Of a stretch of 64,000 bases of DNA, positions 62,318 through 64,000 are shown piece by piece. Every line of letters starts with the position of its first letter. Position 1 is the first letter of the stretch. The stretch is from contig CAVXFL010000020.1 of the NCBI GenBank assembly GCA_963761015.1, positions 434,001 through 498,000 of the forward strand, in the 5' to 3' direction. The notes beneath the pieces were generated by a model. That model searched no databases, was not told where the DNA came from, and saw only the letters and a list, made by a program, of their open reading frames with translations. The stretch comes from CAVXFL01 sp963761015 (GTDB lineage: Bacteria > Pseudomonadota > Alphaproteobacteria > Acetobacterales > Acetobacteraceae). The position numbers and the translations under genes are program-made.

Positions 62318-63211
62318 TCACGCCCCGCCGGGCAGCGTGATGCCGGTGAGCGCCTGCCAGACGCGGATCACGAACGCGTCGTCGCGCCCGCCGTGGCCGG
62401 ACGCGGCGGCGGCGAGGAACAATTGGTGCGCGGCCGCGGCGAGCGGCAGCGGAAAGGTCAGGGCGCGTGCCTGATCGAGCACGATCCCGAGATCCTTCAC
62501 GAAGATGTTGATCGCCGAGGAGGGCGTGTCGTCGCCGGCCAGGATGTGCGGCACACGGTTCTGCCACATCCACGAACTGCCCGCCGAGGAGGAGATCACG
62601 TCGAACAGTGTCTTCGGGTCGGCGCCGGCGCGGATGCCAAGCGCCAGCGCCTCCGCCGCCACCGCGATGTGCACCCCGGCGAGCAACTGGTTGACCATCT
62701 TCACCGTGCTGCCGGCGCCGATCGCGTCGCCCAGGTTCCAGACTTTCCCGGCGATCGCGTCGAGCACCGGCCGGGCGCGCTCGAACGCCAGCGCCGAGCC
62801 CGAGGCCATCACCGTCATCGTGCCGGCGCGCGCGCCGGTGGCGCCGCCGGAGACCGGCGCGTCCAGCATCGGAACGTGCCGCTCGGCCAGCCGAGCGGCG
62901 AGCGAACGCGCGGCTTCGGGCGCCACGGTCGTGCTGCAAATCACCACGGCCCGGTCCGGAAGCCTGGCCGCGCAGCCGGCCGGGCCGAACAGCACGTCCT
63001 CGGCTTGCGCGGCGTTCACCACCAGCACGATCAGCGCGGCAAGATCATCCGGCAGGTCGGCGGGGCGCCCGACCGCCTCGCCGCCGGCCCGTTCCAGCTC
63101 GGCCCTGGCCGCCTCGCGCAGATCGCAGCCGTGCACCGCGTGCCCCTTCGCGGCGAGGTTCAGCGCGGCACCCATACCCATCGACCCCAGGCCGATCACG
63201 CCGACTTTCAT
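62318..63211 (-). CDS. NAD(P)-dependent beta-hydroxyacid dehydrogenase (L-threonate/3-hydroxyisobutyrate type)
   Basis: 297 residues. The Rossmann motif is at the start (VGVIGLGSMGMGAALNLA), the substrate-binding loop is DAPVSGGATGARAGT, and the catalytic Lys lies in GAGSTVKMVNQLLAGVH. Subfamily features resemble L-threonate dehydrogenase, which feeds four-carbon acid sugar catabolism. It is convergent with the methyltransferase gene. No operon partner is inside the window. Confidence 0.87.
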   Translation of the reverse strand: MKVGVIGLGSMGMGAALNLAAKGHAVHGCDLREAARAELERAGGEAVGRPADLPDDLAALIVLVVNAAQAEDVLFGPAGCAARLPDRAVVICSTTVAPEAARSLAARLAERHVPMLDAPVSGGATGARAGTMTVMASGSALAFERARPVLDAIAGKVWNLGDAIGAGSTVKMVNQLLAGVHIAVAAEALALGIRAGADPKTLFDVISSSAGSSWMWQNRVPHILAGDDTPSSAINIFVKDLGIVLDQARALTFPLPLAAAAHQLFLAAAASGHGGRDDAFVIRVWQALTGITLPGGA

Positions 63212-63310
63212 GGCGTCTTCTCCCTGCCGTTAGCGCCGATTCAAGCACGGAGGGCGCGCGGGGTCACGGCGCGCCCGGCGCCGGCGTGCCGCTTACATGC
63301 ATGTGGCCGC

Positions 63311-63889
63311 TTACATGTGCTTGGAATGGCCGTGATGCGGCCGGCGATGGCGGACCGGCCCGCGCCCCAGCGCCTCGGCCATCGAGAGATGCTGCTGGAG
63401 AATTGGCAACGTCTGCTGGGCGAACGCCTTCACCTCCGGATCGGAGCCCTGCTGCGCCTCCTGCTGATACAATCCGATCGCCTGCTGGTGGCCGGTGACC
63501 TGTTCGCCTACGTACTGCCGATCGAAGGCGTGCCCATGCAGGTGCTCGAGTTCCGTCATCTCGGCCATTGCGTGCTGATCCGGGGCGGTCGGCACCGAGA
63601 CGCCCTTGCTCTGCGCCAGGCTCATCAGCGTCTGATTATTCTTGGTGTGGTCGGTCACCATCTGCTGGCCGAACTGGCGCACGGTCGGGCGCGCCCCGCG
63701 CCGGGCGGCTAGCCGGCCCTCCTGAATTTCGCCCAGATCGATCGCCGCGGCCTGGTCGAGGAAGGCGGTATCGGCGCTGCTCAATTTCGGCGGCGGCGGG
63801 ACCGGGGCCGGCATCGGCTTCTCGCGGCCGGTACAGGCGGCCAGCGGCAACAACGAGAGGGCGAACGCCCACCGTGCATAGTGTCTCAT
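63311..63889 (-). CDS. DUF4142 lipoprotein
   Basis: 192 residues from ATG 63889. The signal peptide has a lipobox (LLPLAAC). The DUF4142 four-helix, ferritin-like domain covers about residues 35-170: DTAFLDQAAAIDLGEIQEGR, FGQQMVTDHTKNNQTLMSLA, LEHLHGHAFDRQYVGEQVTG, HQQAIGLYQQEAQQGSD and LPILQQHLSMAEAL. The His-rich tail (VRHRRPHHGHSKHM) could bind metal. The family is periplasmic and of unknown function, often stress-linked. The last bases before the window edge (63890-64000) hold no recognised gene. Confidence 0.87.
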   Translation of the reverse strand: MRHYARWAFALSLLPLAACTGREKPMPAPVPPPPKLSSADTAFLDQAAAIDLGEIQEGRLAARRGARPTVRQFGQQMVTDHTKNNQTLMSLAQSKGVSVPTAPDQHAMAEMTELEHLHGHAFDRQYVGEQVTGHQQAIGLYQQEAQQGSDPEVKAFAQQTLPILQQHLSMAEALGRGPVRHRRPHHGHSKHM

Positions 63890-64000
63890 CGGCGCCTCCT
63901 GTTTTGTTTGTGCGATGGGTGCGGGCACGCGAGCGCAACCTAGGGCGAACCGCGGAAACCGAATAGTTCACGGCTGGGATCGGCCGCGTTCGGCGGATTT

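Noticed and set aside
1..64000. tRNA, rRNA, riboswitch
   Set aside because: Gaps between genes were read for cloverleaf-like or conserved RNA sequence and none was recognised; a covariance-model search would be decisive.

Overview
The window is GC-rich (roughly two thirds G+C) and packed with genes on both strands. It looks like chromosome of a hopanoid-making alphaproteobacterium, most likely Rhodospirillales/Acetobacteraceae. The clues are the hpnG/hpnH/ispH cluster, a GapR-type (DUF2312) protein, ccmAB divergent from acnA, and many proteins with Ala/Arg/Pro-rich alphaproteobacterial composition. No rRNA, tRNA, CRISPR array or replication origin was recognised.

Layout. 1-3626: cytochrome c maturation genes ccmB (cut by the window edge) and ccmA, divergent from aconitase. 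3627-6148: a small lower-GC patch where an intact IS630-type element (TA target, terminal inverted repeats) splits an uncharacterised gene. 6149-14324: a surface-polysaccharide locus with an acyltransferase and a giant two-domain glycosyltransferase on one strand, and dTDP-rhamnose genes rfbB-A-C-D plus a GT2 on the other. 14395-16474: an enolase-superfamily acid-sugar dehydratase and a 2-hydroxyacid dehydrogenase. 16682-19488: hopanoid/isoprenoid genes hpnG, hpnH, ispH. 19808-24845: a SPOR lytic transglycosylase coupled to a four-gene osmoprotectant-type ABC importer. 24891-28866: DUF1186/SEC-C protein, an SDR, a PIN toxin with an unusual HTH antitoxin, and 3-oxoacid CoA-transferase subunits.

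29104-32804 is an accessory island of lower GC. An XRE regulator plus ImmA/IrrE-type peptidase faces, across a palindromic operator candidate, a ComEC-like metallo-beta-lactamase-fold gene that overlaps a membrane-protein gene and a small ORF; a broken Uma2 nuclease gene follows. 33975-40312 holds an alpha/beta-hydrolase gene interrupted by 1.5 kb of G/T low-complexity sequence, gapR, a two-component system, a PepSY protein and a COG4705-like membrane protein. 40570-45792 is the most interesting metabolic stretch: an acetoacetate-decarboxylase-fold protein with a helical, phasin-like front, an FAD desaturase/oxidase-like protein, two small phasin-like proteins and a short-chain polyprenyl synthase. 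It is a candidate uncharacterised isoprenoid system. 45823-63889 carries a racemase, several glycosyltransferases, a Hint-domain surface protein, WD40, CobW, LRR and DUF4142 proteins, and further sugar and surface-modification enzymes.

Quality warning. At least a dozen conserved genes (rfbD, an SDR, both two-component genes, an FAD oxidoreductase, an acyltransferase and others) carry single-base frameshifts, while the reading frames on both sides remain perfectly conserved. Together with the 1.5 kb G/T tract inside a hydrolase gene, this points to residual indel and assembly errors rather than mass gene decay. Such genes are typed here as pseudogene because the sequence as given does not encode them intact.
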